Origin: Paracamarosporium sp. OC-R06-R3
Lineage: Eukaryota; Ascomycota; Dothideomycetes; Pleosporales; Didymosphaeriaceae
Length of the DNA: 64,000 nucleotides
Direction: 5' to 3'
Assembly (NCBI GenBank): GCA_019828545.1
Contig: JACVRA010000071.1
Coordinates: forward strand, 124,001-188,000
Made by a program: the position numbers and the translations under genes
Shown: one piece after another, positions 48,716-60,449 of the stretch
Numbering within the stretch: the first letter of the stretch is position 1
Layout of the letters: every line of letters starts with the position of its first letter
The notes under the pieces: model-generated
What the model was told of the DNA's origin: nothing
Database searches by the model: none
What the model saw: only the letters and a program-made list of their open reading frames with translations

Positions 48716-51700
48716 GCTTGGGCATGTGAAAGCCCGGAAAATTCGTCTCGACTTTCCGGCGTGCCCCTCTTTGCCAGATACGGTGAGTTTACAGTGCCGG
48801 CTCCACGCAAGTTACACCAGATGGGTTCGCATTTGGGTAAAATCTGGGGAGAGGGGTAACGCTTCAAGAACGCTTGGTGTCGGCTGACATGCCTCGTGAA
48901 CGTTTTGTATCGGTGTGTGGACCTTATCGCGCTGTGAACCATGGTTGTAGATACTTGTTAGCGGCAGAAATGGGCTCATGGCGTATAATAGCCACTACCC
49001 GATGCAAAAAGAACTGAATTTCCGAAGACGGCGTGGCTAGTGTGGAGACTTTAGCTCGTGTGGGTGTATTGATTGGTTGGATTCAGGAAATGATGAGAAT
49101 GCCAACGGGATCGCGGTGGACGTCTGGATCCCTTTGCCCCACCCTTTCACGCTCGGGAAAGCACAGGTGACGGTATGACAAGCCGAAGGTAATCGCTTGA
49201 TGTCTGACCGTACGCTCTGATATCGAGATGCAAGCATGCAGCTTTGCTGTGAGACTGTATTAGTAGCCTAGCCTGCGTCACCTCGTCATCATGGCACGCA
49301 TGCGCATAACGCCTTTAGTCCCACTCATTTCGACACGACAGCGGTCGGCATGCCGTGACCGACCTTTTTGGTTTCTGGTGCAGATCATCCCGCTGCGGGC
49401 TGCAAGGACTCGAACGCGTTCTTGTAGTTGGAGTGCCATTATCTTTCGGAATGTGGGGCGTTTATCGGAGCAGCACTCACGGCTGAGCATCTCGAAGAGA
49501 CAAATGTTTTAGCAGTGGGCCCCACGGTCTTTGTGCTGCAGTCTACTTCATGTCATGTGTGGGATAGTGAAGGTCTATCGACAGTGACCACTCGGCGTCA
49601 TGGGATGCCTAACCTCGTGGCTAGATTGCCCTATCGAGCGGCTAGAGAATCAATACATGTTGCTTCCATGCATACTGTGGCATGAGGGGTTGACGAAAAG
49701 GTAACCTGACGGTATTGGCCCAAGCGTTGAGAGGCACATATCGCTCAGAAACCCTCGTTAGCACTATGCAGGCAAATGCAATCACCCATCAGCTCCGGCA
49801 GTAACGAAAGGGTGTTCAAGGGTAACAGTACATTTCTCAAAGCCCTCGGAGAGACCTGGCTTCGCGAGAACCAAATGCCAGGTTTGCGAATTCTCCGAGG
49901 AGCGTTGCAGTGACAGACAACATGGACGTAGCCAGGCACCGTGAAAGGCGGTGCAGATGATTGCAGCCCAACGTGCAGAAAGGCCGCAACATTACCTCAT
50001 GATCTGATGCTATAGAGTACGGTCCGCCGTGCGCGCTTACCGAAGCGACGCAATATGTTGGCCCGCCCGGAAAAATTGGCTGGAGCCATGATGCGTTGGT
50101 CGCCAGGATACGCTTGCTCGACGTGTTGAGCATAAATCGACCGTCTTTGGGACAGAGAAGCCCTGAGATTGCCTCTAATGGCAGCAGAAGAGTATTGAAA
50201 ATGTGCTATAGTGTTAGTGAGCATACGGCAGGCCGAGGGTCATCGAATGGCGAGGTTTGTTGGATGCCTGCCGGGCTGGTGACTGTCAACTATGCTGTGA
50301 CGCCCGTGACGCCCGTGAACCCCATGCCGTTCGAGGAAGGCGACGCCAGCCGTGGCTTCCTCATTCAGACGGGCGCCACGGCATGAGGAAGCTCCAAGGA
50401 AGGGCCAATTCACGGATCCTGACGTCTGAGGAAGGAGCTTTCCAGACGGGGCCGTGCAGAGAGGAGCGGAAGGCAACCCAGGCAGGGCGGGTCACACTGT
50501 GGGAGCCCGCAGCGGACAATGTGGGCTGTCTCAGGTCGAGGCACAGCGGAAGAGCGGCGTCCTGGATGGGGGATGGGGGCCCAGCGTTGATTAAGGCCAT
50601 ATGGAGGTGCCAACAGCGGCATATGCAGTCATATCTGCAGGTACCGCGGCGGAGGGGAGTAGGGGGCGCTGGACGGTGGAAGCGAGCTGTGTGGTGTGCT
50701 CCGCTGCAACGACGAGCACGGCCGCGTCGAGGCAGCGGGCGGAGGCTGAGGGCTCGAGCCCGGATGGCAGGCGTGCTAAGAGGATGCCGGCTATATTGGC
50801 GTGTGGCTATCAGAAGGCCATCGACTTGGGGTTGTTGGCTAAACGGGCAGCGAATGGAGCGGCCGGTTGTTGTGTAACATCGTAGAATTCCCACGGCGCG
50901 AGGAGCCTAGAGCGCCCCGTTCCATCCCCGCAAGCAATCTGGACGGCGATCGCCTCCCACATCGCACCTCACCGCGTCCCACGGCGGGATGCCCACTGGG
51001 TCCTCTGCGTCCTCTGCGTGTGCATTTTGCCGCCAGCCAGCCAGCCCGCCCGCACAGCACACAGCACAGTGCGCCCGCGCCCTCAGCAGCGACGCCTGCT
51101 CGGGGCCCTCTCTGCGCGCTGCTCGCTGCTCGCTGCCCGCTGCGCCGCTCACCACCACGGGCGCACGCAGGCTCCAAGCGCCGCCAGCTGGCTCGCCGTC
51201 GTCTGCGGTGCGACGTGCGTGTGCATGGCCATGCAGCCGGCACCCTTGGCTCGCCAGCGCCTGTCGGTCCTGGTGCTCGCCAGCGTCGACGTCTCCCAGC
51301 TCCGGCAGCCGCCATGTGCATCGACACGCCTCGTCCCACGCCGTGAGCAGCCTCAGGGCGCCGGGGCCGGCCGTGGGTCCAGCGTACGGGTCAGAGGAAC
51401 CGCCGACTCGCGGAGACATTGGGCCCCGGCGGCAGTTATATTCCAGTAGAGTAGTTGCAAAGGCTAAAGTCCGCGTGCTGTTTGGCTGTAGTGCAGCCCT
51501 CGCGGCCCTCGCGCGTCTCCAGAGCCCTGCCCGGCGCCCATACCACCCCTCGACCTGGGAATGCCGTTGAATCGACGCTTGATCCCCCCATGCGGCCGCC
51601 TTGCAGCCCTGCCCGCCGTGAGCGCGCTGCAGGGGTCTTCTCGCCGTGGGCGCTGGTGACGCCGGATGCTTGTCCTGTTCTTCTCAGCCATGAGTGCTGC

Positions 51701-52928
51701 GTGAAGCTCGCCTCTTCCCTGGATCCCGTCCGAAGTCTGCCTTCCCGTCGCTCGTTGTGCTGAACATTCACCAGACTGTCGCTCCTGCCTTGTTGCGTCG
51801 ACCAGAAAGAGAAGGCTCGCCCGGACTCTCAACACCAGCGCCGCCGCGTCGGCGCCATCGTGAAGCAACGTCGCCAAAGTTTGAGGGAGAGGCCTCGCCG
51901 GGCAGTGCGTGGGCGAGATATACCAAGCTCCGCGAACCCTACTGGCTGCGCTAGAGAGCACTTCACTGCAGCCCGTCGCGCGGCTCCGCCTTCTAGTGCC
52001 CACCTGCCAGCGACACCTCCTAGCCGATCACTGAAGGGCGAACCACATCTACGGGCTAGGCCATAGAACGATTGCGGAGACACCGGTGCTGGAGCGTTCG
52101 CAGAAAGCCATCGGCAGGCCCACTAAGCCGCATCTTCAACCTCTATCATCGCCGCCAAACCCTTTGTCGTCCTCCATCCACCCGACAAGTGCGCTTGATC
52201 AGCGCCCGCGACCTGCGTTGCACCGCTGCACCTTGCCCGGAGACAAGTGCAAGCTACCACGGCTGCCCGCCAACCGCTCCCTTTGTTCACCCCGTCTGAC
52301 AACCGCGGTTCTCACGGCCGCTGGACGAAGCGACCCATTCGACTATGCCGACGCACTGAGGAGCCCGCAGAAAGAAGAAAACACCCGCCCTCCCTTCCAA
52401 AGGCCTCCGGATTGCATCGTCTCTCTTCTTCTGGCCGCAAGTTTGACCGCGGGTGTGTGACTTGGCGCAGTGGAGTCGCTGCTCGCCCGCGAGCTCTCAG
52501 CAGAGACGCTGCGCCGCCCGCGGGCCTCTTGGGCCTGTTCAGGCAGCAATATCGTGGGCTCAACAGGCACGGCGCCTTGAAGCAGTCTCCAGCCCTCCTT
52601 CGTCTGATTTCCATTCGGGATCCCAGGACAGGTCGCACAACCGTCCGAGGACTATTTGTGGGGGCGTTCCGGTCTTTTCTTCTGCCCACTTTGGAGTAAT
52701 GGTAAAGCTGGTATTCGTTCAAACACAGTTTTTGATCTTGTTGGGGTGGATGGCGTTGCGGCTCCTTCCTCCCAACGCGCACACTCCTGCCTGCAACAGA
52801 CTTACCCAAGCGCAGCCCAGGCGGCGGCGACCACAACCACTTTTCTGCACCCGCTCCCAGTTCGGTTCGGGAAATCTTGTACTCCTCCGCTTCGATCGCA
52901 GCTCTTCCCCCAGGGCCAGATCGAAGCC
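48716..52928. other. 4.2-kb gene-free region upstream of velvet gene
   Basis: No gene is supported. From about 50.3 kb the sequence becomes GC-rich and C/G-skewed, with many overlapping open frames on both strands, none with a recognisable domain or splice pattern. The right part (about 51.4-52.9 kb) reads like a long leader rich in small upstream frames. One open frame runs continuously from 52656 into the velvet gene, but its extra N-terminus looks unconserved. Confidence 0.5.
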
Positions 52929-54122
52929 ATGGATATGTACGTGCATTCGCAGTACATGCCCTACACGCCGCATAGCTCCGTGCCTTACCATGGCGCCAAT
53001 CGTACCACCAGGAGCAAGCTCTCCGACAACATCATGACGGATGCGAAGGGAACCTTCAACAACCCCGATATCACGTTGGTAATGCGCCAGGAACCCAAGG
53101 AAGCCCTTGTCCTGAGCGCTGGCAAGGAGAAGAGCCGTAAGCCCGTGGACCCGCCACCCATTGTTCAGCTCAAGGTAAACTCGGATGTGGAGTCTAGTCA
53201 GCACTTCCTACAGAGCCCGTACCTGTTTCTGGTTGCGGATCTATGGAAGGCGGACAAAGACGAGCGCTGGGAGGACCGTAGCGGGAACAGCCTCTACGGC
53301 GGCCTCTGTTCGTCACTGCATCGCCTCAAGGATATTGACAACAAGGACGGCGGTTTCTTCATCTTTGGTGATATCTCCGTCAAGATGACTGGCAGCTTCC
53401 GTCTCCACTTCAGCCTGTACGACCTCCAAAAGGAACTCAACGCGGCAGTCTTTCTCGGAAGCATCGTTACTCAGCCGTTCAAGGTGATGCCTCCCAAGGA
53501 TTTCCAGGGCCTAGAAGAATCCACGTACCTCTCCAGAGCGTTCTCAGACCAAGGCGTCCGTCTTCGTCTGCGCAAGGAGCCGAGGGCATTTGCAGGCCAG
53601 AAGCGTCCCTACTTCGCCGAAACGATGCCTCCCACTCAATCAAACGCTCCAGTCAGGTCCGGCACTTCATACTACGACGACGACGCTCCGCAACAGAAAC
53701 GGTATCGTGCAAACACAGAGGATCGTAAGGAGACCTATGCCGACCACGTTGTTGTCACACAGCCAAGCTTCTCGTCGTCCTACACCCCGACTCCTCAGAC
53801 AAACTTCCCCGCCTCGACTTACGCCGCGCCGCTGCCTCAGGCAAGCTACACTTCTTCGTATACGTCGCTTCCTCAGACGAGCTATTCCTCGTCGTATGCG
53901 TCCCTCCCCCAGTCTAACTACGCTTCACAATACCTCTCGTCCTCATCATACCAACCTGTTCGCCCTTCAGCCGAAACAAGGTCCTACGTTGGAAACTACC
54001 CGAGTAATATCAACCTTGGAAGTATCCCGCAGCCAAATCTGTCACAATACCCGGAGATTCGCGCGGAGGATACATGGGACGTCCCCGGCGGCTGGCCTAA
54101 TCAGCCCGCTTCGGGTACTTAA
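52929..54122 (+). CDS. Velvet-domain regulator (VosA/VelC-like)
   Basis: Single exon, 397 aa from the Met at 52929. The velvet domain spans roughly residues 45-220. It contains LVMRQEPKEALVLSAGKEKSRK (read in two overlapping pieces), DPPPIVQLKV, SSLHRLKDIDNKDGGFFIFGDISV and the closing DQGVRLRLRKEPR. A QKRPYF motif follows. The C-terminal half is Ser/Tyr/Pro/Gln-rich with repeats of the SLPQTSYSSSYA kind. Velvet proteins are NF-kappaB-like DNA-binding factors that couple development, spore formation and secondary metabolism. The compact domain without VelB's long insertion and with RQEP...GKEK...PPPIVQL points to the VosA or VelC branch, which I cannot separate here. In-frame sequence extends upstream to 52656 but is unlike velvet N-termini. 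Confidence 0.9.
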   Translation: MDMYVHSQYMPYTPHSSVPYHGANRTTRSKLSDNIMTDAKGTFNNPDITLVMRQEPKEALVLSAGKEKSRKPVDPPPIVQLKVNSDVESSQHFLQSPYLFLVADLWKADKDERWEDRSGNSLYGGLCSSLHRLKDIDNKDGGFFIFGDISVKMTGSFRLHFSLYDLQKELNAAVFLGSIVTQPFKVMPPKDFQGLEESTYLSRAFSDQGVRLRLRKEPRAFAGQKRPYFAETMPPTQSNAPVRSGTSYYDDDAPQQKRYRANTEDRKETYADHVVVTQPSFSSSYTPTPQTNFPASTYAAPLPQASYTSSYTSLPQTSYSSSYASLPQSNYASQYLSSSSYQPVRPSAETRSYVGNYPSNINLGSIPQPNLSQYPEIRAEDTWDVPGGWPNQPASGT

Positions 54123-55673
54123 GGGGACCTCTCTGGTAGGCCATGGCGGTCATTGTTTCATTATTGTTTACAGGCCGGCGCTCGCGGTATGCAGGTCACA
54201 AAATAGACCTATCTTCTGGCCAGTTGTGGCTTTGTTTATGTTAATGTTTGCAGGCGCTCTTGGTTTCTGGTGCTTGGTAGGAAACCATTGAACAAAAGGA
54301 CGGATGTATTTAAAAGGAGTCCGGAGTACCGCGTGTCTGCACTGCCCGGATGGCATCGACGCAGAGTATCCAAACGTTTGTCCACGTTTGTATAGAAGTT
54401 TGCATTGGGACCCGGCGCTCGGCTATGTATCACAGTACAGCTTCATCAATTGATCATTACAGAATTCATCACCACCTGTCTTTTGGCGTGCACAAGTATA
54501 GTCTTCCGTAAACTATGATCATCGACAAGGCCGCCTTATTCTCCAACCCAAGCCCCGACGTGAATACGCGTGAAACACCGAACCGAGACACCACGCGACA
54601 CCCGAGCGGACAGCCTCACCCACCCAACCTTCGCTCACCTCACCTCAGCCCTCCCGGCTCCCCCTTCCAAACCACTAACAAGACATCTCCCCCCCCCGTC
54701 CCCGTCCCCACCCAGACCCGCACACACTGCAACCCCGTCCCACCGGAGGAACCCTCCGTGCAAAACCTCCGCTAGCCGGAGATCCCATCAGCCCAGGGCA
54801 GGCGTCAAAGAAAACCTGCATGCAAGCACGCCTGCATGTGAAGCCCGTGCGGTAAAATTCACCGACGCCGACCGACCAACCGCAGCGGAGACCGCGGCCG
54901 CCGTCTACGCCGCCTAGCGTAGTAGCCCGCGTAGTAGCCTGCATAGCATGGCGTAGCGTAGCGTAACGTAGGTACGTGCGTAGGTACGTGCTACGGCTCG
55001 CAGGCGGCGTTTTGACGCTCGTTCGGATGTGAGGGGCAGGAGCGAGCGCGGCGCTGGACGGGTGCGCGCTGGCGTTGCATGGACCGCGCGTGGGCTGCGT
55101 GGAATGGGGATGCCGGTGCGGTGCGGGCGGGCTTGGTGATGGTGCGCTGCGCTGGGGTTAGAGTTTTGGGCGGGGCGCGCGCCGGGGGGCTAGTGCGGAT
55201 GACGCGCATGAGGTGTCGGTCATGTGATGTTGAGCGGGTTTGATTGGTGGGTTGTGTGGGGCAGGGTGTAGGGGTGGGACAGGAAAGGAAAGGAAAGGAT
55301 GTGCGTTCAAGATGCCCGGTTTGGACGTTGGGATTGTTGCTGTTCTTTTAGACTGAGGATGCGATAAGTTGGAGATGCAATTCATAAGTGTGTAGAAAGT
55401 TCATTGAGGAATCTATCTGCGCATACCGTGAGAGCTCTCATTAAACCTTCGAATGGTTACCATCATATGGGAAGAAAAGTCCGCTCCTTGAGAGTGCCTT
55501 AATCTATCTGAGAAACTGCACCAAAGTCTCAATATTAAGTTCCTGGTTCAGAATCCGTATTGGATGTAATGGTGTGGTTCCCCTTCCCAGGAATCGGGCT
55601 GCATTTAGATGTAGATCAGCTAAGTATGCCCGAACGCTGCATGCTAGAAATCCGGCTTGTGTACCAGAAACTC
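54123..55673. other. Convergent intergenic region
   Basis: About 1.5 kb. It includes a C-rich segment (54600-54730), a CGTAG/GGTACGTGC repetitive patch (about 54910-55000) and an AGGAA run near 55280. No gene is supported. Confidence 0.5.
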
Positions 55674-57724
55674 TCAAGCATAATCCGCTGTGATTACGCC
55701 ATATTGTTCGTCGTCCACCCACAGTGAGAATTCGAGGCCAGATTGGACGCTGATATGAATCTCGTATGAAAGCTCGTAGTATAGTTTGTTGGAAATCCCT
55801 GTGCGCTTTCGGAAGGCTCGTCGGGGTACCTGCTCAAGATCCACATGAAGCCGAGCCACTTCATAGACCGCCTGTTTTATATCGTATCAGCAATGGCTAG
55901 AATCGAATCTGCTGATAGCACTCACCGCTTTGGTGGAGCGACTGGGGGCTTTATCCACATCGGCAGCCAGAAGATTCCAATGCGTAGATTTACGCTCATT
56001 TGGCCAGAAATGGGAATGCATATCGACCGTACCATGGACCTCTGCTGCAGTGGGGAGGTCTTGGCCCTTCGAGATCAACCAACTCATTTGATTAGCCGCC
56101 CTCTTATTTCCCGTATACTCGCATATGTAGCGATCTCTTAGGCGATGATTGTTAGCTTGGTAGGGAAGAGTGCATGATGTGCCGTAGTGACGGCGACATT
56201 TTCGCCCTTTGATCGAAGTCTCCCCGCGCTGCTCGAGCCCTTTCGCTACTGCACCTCGTAAGATAGCAGACCAGCTAACAGCAGATCAGCATTGACTAGC
56301 AAGTAATTGTAGAATACGCACGTGTGAAGAGGCTTGACAACTGTAACACAATAGTTCTCCAACAGCTTCTCTAGTTCCGTCTGCATATATTGCGACTCGG
56401 CAAACCCGCCCACAAGAAATGCGAGCTGTATCAATGTTAACGATCTTCGTAAGAAATGCCTTCAAATACATACTTTGATCTCCGTTTTTCCTTTCTGTCC
56501 TGCATCTTCGACTTGTGAGATGAGGAGTTCCCCGGTCCTACGAAGCCAATGACTGAACATCTGCTCTAAGTCCTTCCTGTTTCAAATTGGTTAGACAAGT
56601 TGCATTCATTGCACTGTAGTTTAAATTGTGCAGTTACTCACGCTGTGACCAGTATATCGCCATTGGAGATGCCGCGGCGTTGATCGCATGTGATAGTGTT
56701 CAAAGGTGCGGGAAGTCTCAGCTCATAGTCCTCAGTATCACTGCCGTGAAAACCGGGCTTGGCACAGGCTGTAAAATCCAACATCAACTTTGCAAGTCTA
56801 GATGGAAGTGATGTGCGAGATACGTCGGCCGCAGAGGATCCAGCAATCTCCCGGAAATCATCTTGGCCCAGTTTGTCCTCCAGCCATTGAAGGAAGGCTC
56901 TTTCCACAAAGCTTCCACCGCACTGGTCTCCAGTGCCGATAGTTGCTTCCTCAAGGATAATGGGATCAACTCCTGCAACCCTATACGATATAAGATCCAC
57001 GGTACCTCCGCCCATGTCGCAGACAACGAATCCATCACCAATCCTAAGCTGCTCAAATTGGGCGGTTCTGCGCATGTACGTAGTAGTATAAAGCGCTGCT
57101 GCCTCAGGTTCAGTTGCCGTGATAGTTCTCTTCAGTAGAGGCAGGTTCGTTTTGTTGAAGCCAGCTTGTGAAAACGCTTGCTGAGTGAGAGCCTTCGCTG
57201 AATCGCTCCATACAGCAGGATATGTTATGACGAGAGTGATAGGAAATGTCCTCCATAACTTCTCCGTATATTGGTTGTTGAGGTTCTTGATCAAGTGGAC
57301 CAAAACCTCTCCCAGGAAATCCGCAATGACGTCGACTGGACGCTTCACACCAGCGACGCCTCCATATCCAGAACAAAGTAACTCTTGGCGGATCCTTGCG
57401 GCCTCACCAGACCTGGGGGCATCGAGCTCCAATTTGGTCCACATATGGCGCTGAATATTCGGAGGAATCGACGCTCCCCACTTTATGCTGCCACCGAGGT
57501 ACGTGATTTCTGTAGGCGTTTTCTCCTTGGTTCCGATCATAGAGTGCACCGCTGGCCAGTTCGAGACAATATTGATATAATTGTCGATGTTGCCCGTTTC
57601 TAACGTGTCACAATAGCTCACCCCGGTGTAAGTTGTACCGAGGTCGACGCCTAAACTAGTAAGACATAATGTACGATGAAGAACGGAAGGCATACTGACC
57701 AATGACCAGGCGGTGTTCAACCAT
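55674..57724 (-). CDS. Hsp70-like ATPase (divergent, fungal)
   Basis: Six exons on the minus strand: 57724-57700, 57650-56642, 56576-56474, 56425-56322, 56274-55926 and 55871-55674, total 595 aa. The nucleotide-binding domain is clear: phosphate-1 loop GVDLGTTYTG from residue 9 (created across the intron 1 junction), phosphate-2 motif VVCDMGGGTVD and adenosine motif FLVGGFAES. ITATEPEAAALY is also typical. The C-terminal part does not resemble a canonical Hsp70 peptide-binding domain and there is no EEVD tail. This is one of the expanded Hsp70-like ATPases (HSPA12-like) frequent in filamentous fungi and mostly uncharacterised. It should not be assumed to be a general chaperone. It faces away from the coiled-coil gene at 58216. 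Confidence 0.9.
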
Positions 57725-58215
57725 GGCTGGTGGAAGAAGACTTTTGCGTGGCAATGTACAATGACAATCAGACTTAGATTGAGGTGTAGTGAAGGGTTGA
57801 TAGTGGGAGAAAGAGTGAGTGTCTGTTTGATCATAAGTAGTGGGATGGCGTTGTAGCCTGCACGCTTCACTTATCTCTCACTTTGAGACGACATCCACTG
57901 TCATCTTCATTTTAGCCTGGTGAAAGCGCATGAACTCCCTCTCTTACTTCACTTTGGACCTTCGACCCTAATGAGTCGGCGTTTGCGAAGGCGTCTCATA
58001 CTTTGACTTGCTGCGTCAACTTGGATGGTGAACCTAAACTATTAACCTGACCACATATGTCCTATTGAGCTAGAAGGTTTAAGCGCTTCACATCCATGCT
58101 TCGTGCTGTAAGTTCTAGAAGCTTCCTTTAGACTACGCTCATGACCTTCTAGATCTGATCGATCATCCCCGGATCTATCAGTTCCACCCTCGAAAACCGC
58201 TCAACTGAGACAAAA
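57725..58215. other. Divergent promoter between Hsp70-like and coiled-coil genes
   Basis: About 490 bases. An in-frame upstream extension of the Hsp70-like frame runs to 57870 but bypasses the first intron and lacks conservation. No additional gene is supported. Confidence 0.5.
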
Positions 58216-59899
58216 ATGAAATTGCGACCTCATGATAAGGAAGGTGCAGATGGACCTTCCGCCACTGGAGCTGCGATGCCTGACCAGTCTCGAACTACGC
58301 GAAATGGCACGCGATCCTCATATCATCGGTGCAGCCTCAGAGACACTAGCCAAGCATCTGGCCAGTTTATTGTGCGACAAGACATTAAAAATAAATCGCG
58401 GAGATGCCTTGCCATGGAGTTGGACAAAGCGAAACGGGACCGCAGGTCCGAAGAGGCCAATGTTTCGTGGCTCCAAACAGCGGTTACACAACATTCGATT
58501 GAGAATAATAAACTTCGTCAAGAAAACAACAAGCTTAGTAAAAGCATGGAAAGGCTGGCGACTAAGCATCAGATGCTAGAGGACGAACAGAACCAGCTGA
58601 AGTCCCAGTACGACTTTTCGGTCAGCCGCTATGATTATGTCGTGGCGCGCCTGTTCAGACCCTATGCTTCCGCCAACAACACGAGATTTCAAGACGGAGA
58701 CCGCGACAGCATCGACAGAATTCTTCGACCACTCCTACAGGATGCTACGACTTCTGCTTCAGACAAGGCTACTATCGAATCACTTGGGGCGAAAGTCCTG
58801 TCTCTTCAACAACAGTTGCTCTGCAACATCGAGAAGATTAACCCGGTACCTGACGATGTATTCGCAATAGAATTCCGCCAGCTGTCGGCTGCGGTCAAAG
58901 GTCTTAGCCGGCACATCGAAGTGGACAACACCGATTCCCTGCTATGCATTGATGATATCAAACAAAGTTTCCTAGTCGGCCAAGCGAGGCAAAATGTTTT
59001 GATTCCCGGCAAGCGTGTGAGGCCCATCGTCGAAGCATTCGTTTGGTCGGTCTTGTATTGCTGGGTCTTCGATAGCCCCTGTAAGTGCTGCTTCCAAGAA
59101 GCTGGCTTCTTCATTATCATTCTTAAAGCTGACAAGAATCTTCTTAGTCTTCATATTTGGCTCACAGGACCTGACGGATGATTTCATAGATTTATTTGGT
59201 AACGATCATCAGCATATGTGGCCTGTTCCCACCGCATCCTGTGAGCAGTGGCGATTGATTGGTCTAGAGCGGCTCCTATATCTTGTGGGGGAAGAGGCTA
59301 TTACCAAGGGCGTCATGAAAAACAAGTCTCCTCAGCTGGAGGATAAGATCCATCAAGTGCGCTCCAATATCAAGGACTGGATCATACAGCCTCTTGCCTA
59401 CGTATCTCCAGGCACAAATTTCTCGCTCGTCGACACCATTGTGGACAAGGCCTTCTCTCTGGCTCTCCATATTTTCTTCCAGCGATGCCGTATGCAAGTA
59501 GTTTTTCCGGAGGTTGGTGATCCGTATGAGCAGGGACAACCCCATCTCGATAGCATCGCAGAGAGCATCAGAGTCGAGAAGGGTAGCGTAGCTCTTGTCA
59601 ATTGCCCTGGGTTAGCAAAGTGGGGAGATGGAGAAGGAAAACATTTAGACCAACGCCTGGATCTGGTTCCCGCCATGGTCCTCGTTGAACCAGCCGCTAA
59701 GCAGAAAGATGTTTGCGTGGCTCCTATCAAGCAGACGACCAGCAAGAAAGACTTTGGGTCAATCCCCACCGAGCCTTCTACTCAGAAAAGGATCCATCCC
59801 AAGGTCGCCGTTAGCCCTAAGAAAAGCGATCATTCCATGATAAAGTTGGAAGACATTGGAATGACCGACAATAACTTTTGGAATTGCCCACCTGAATGA
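58216..59899 (+). CDS. Unrecognised coiled-coil protein
   Basis: Two exons (58216-59080, 59148-59899; donor GTAAGT, acceptor TCTTAG) give 538 aa in frame. Residues about 65-140 form a clear coiled coil (SIENNKLRQENNKLSKSMERL). The central section is helical and ordered, with a Trp/Cys-containing hydrophobic segment near residues 272-290. The C-terminal 70 residues are Lys/Pro/Ser-rich, with a possible sumoylation-like MIKLED. I recognise no family. The divergent partner is the Hsp70-like ATPase. A shared promoter is possible but functional linkage is not shown. Shorter starts are possible, since the first 20 residues are not distinctive. Confidence 0.7.
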
Positions 59900-60449
59900 T
59901 GGCGAACAAATGATTCCTGAGAGTGTCAGTGTAAGTCCAATACATTTTTCTCTGATTAAACACTCGCTTACTACATACTATAGGCTGAATGAACAGTATT
60001 GCCATTGCTGTTTCATGATCTACGGAATTGATAATTGGACTCTCAATGGCTGGAACTGTTTTCATTTCTTTTTTTCCTTTGAGCTTTTCTTTACGATAAA
60101 ATAGCAGCATGCGCGTGAAGACAAGCCAGCGAAGCTCGTCGGGTGCTCATCATGCTGCAACAGGGTGGAAAGCTGATCTACATCACTGCGGTCAGGACAG
60201 GTTTATCGAGATCTGGGTGTAGGTACTTAAGGAAAAGGTAGAATCAACAGAATCTTTCTTGCAAATGGAAATATTAAGTTCAGTGTCTGCTCTCCCTGAT
60301 AACTCTGATCGCACGTGTTCGCTCGCAGAATCAACGTCCGGGTCACGTGAAAGTGCGACTCACCATGGCTTGGCAACGCATACGCGTTGTACTATTTTGG
60401 CACTCAGCGCTTGCAAACGCTCTCCACAACACCAACACCCAGTCGCGAA
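59900..60449. other. Intergenic, T-rich
   Basis: About 550 bases. T-rich sequence after 60000 is likely the 3' flank of the coiled-coil gene. No gene is supported. Confidence 0.5.

Noticed and set aside
50257..52570. Many GC-rich open frames on both strands
   Set aside because: Arg/Ala/Pro-rich composition follows base composition. There are no splice-supported joins and no motifs.
52656..52928. Upstream extension of the velvet frame
   Set aside because: Sequence is unlike velvet N-termini. The Met at 52929 gives a normal start.
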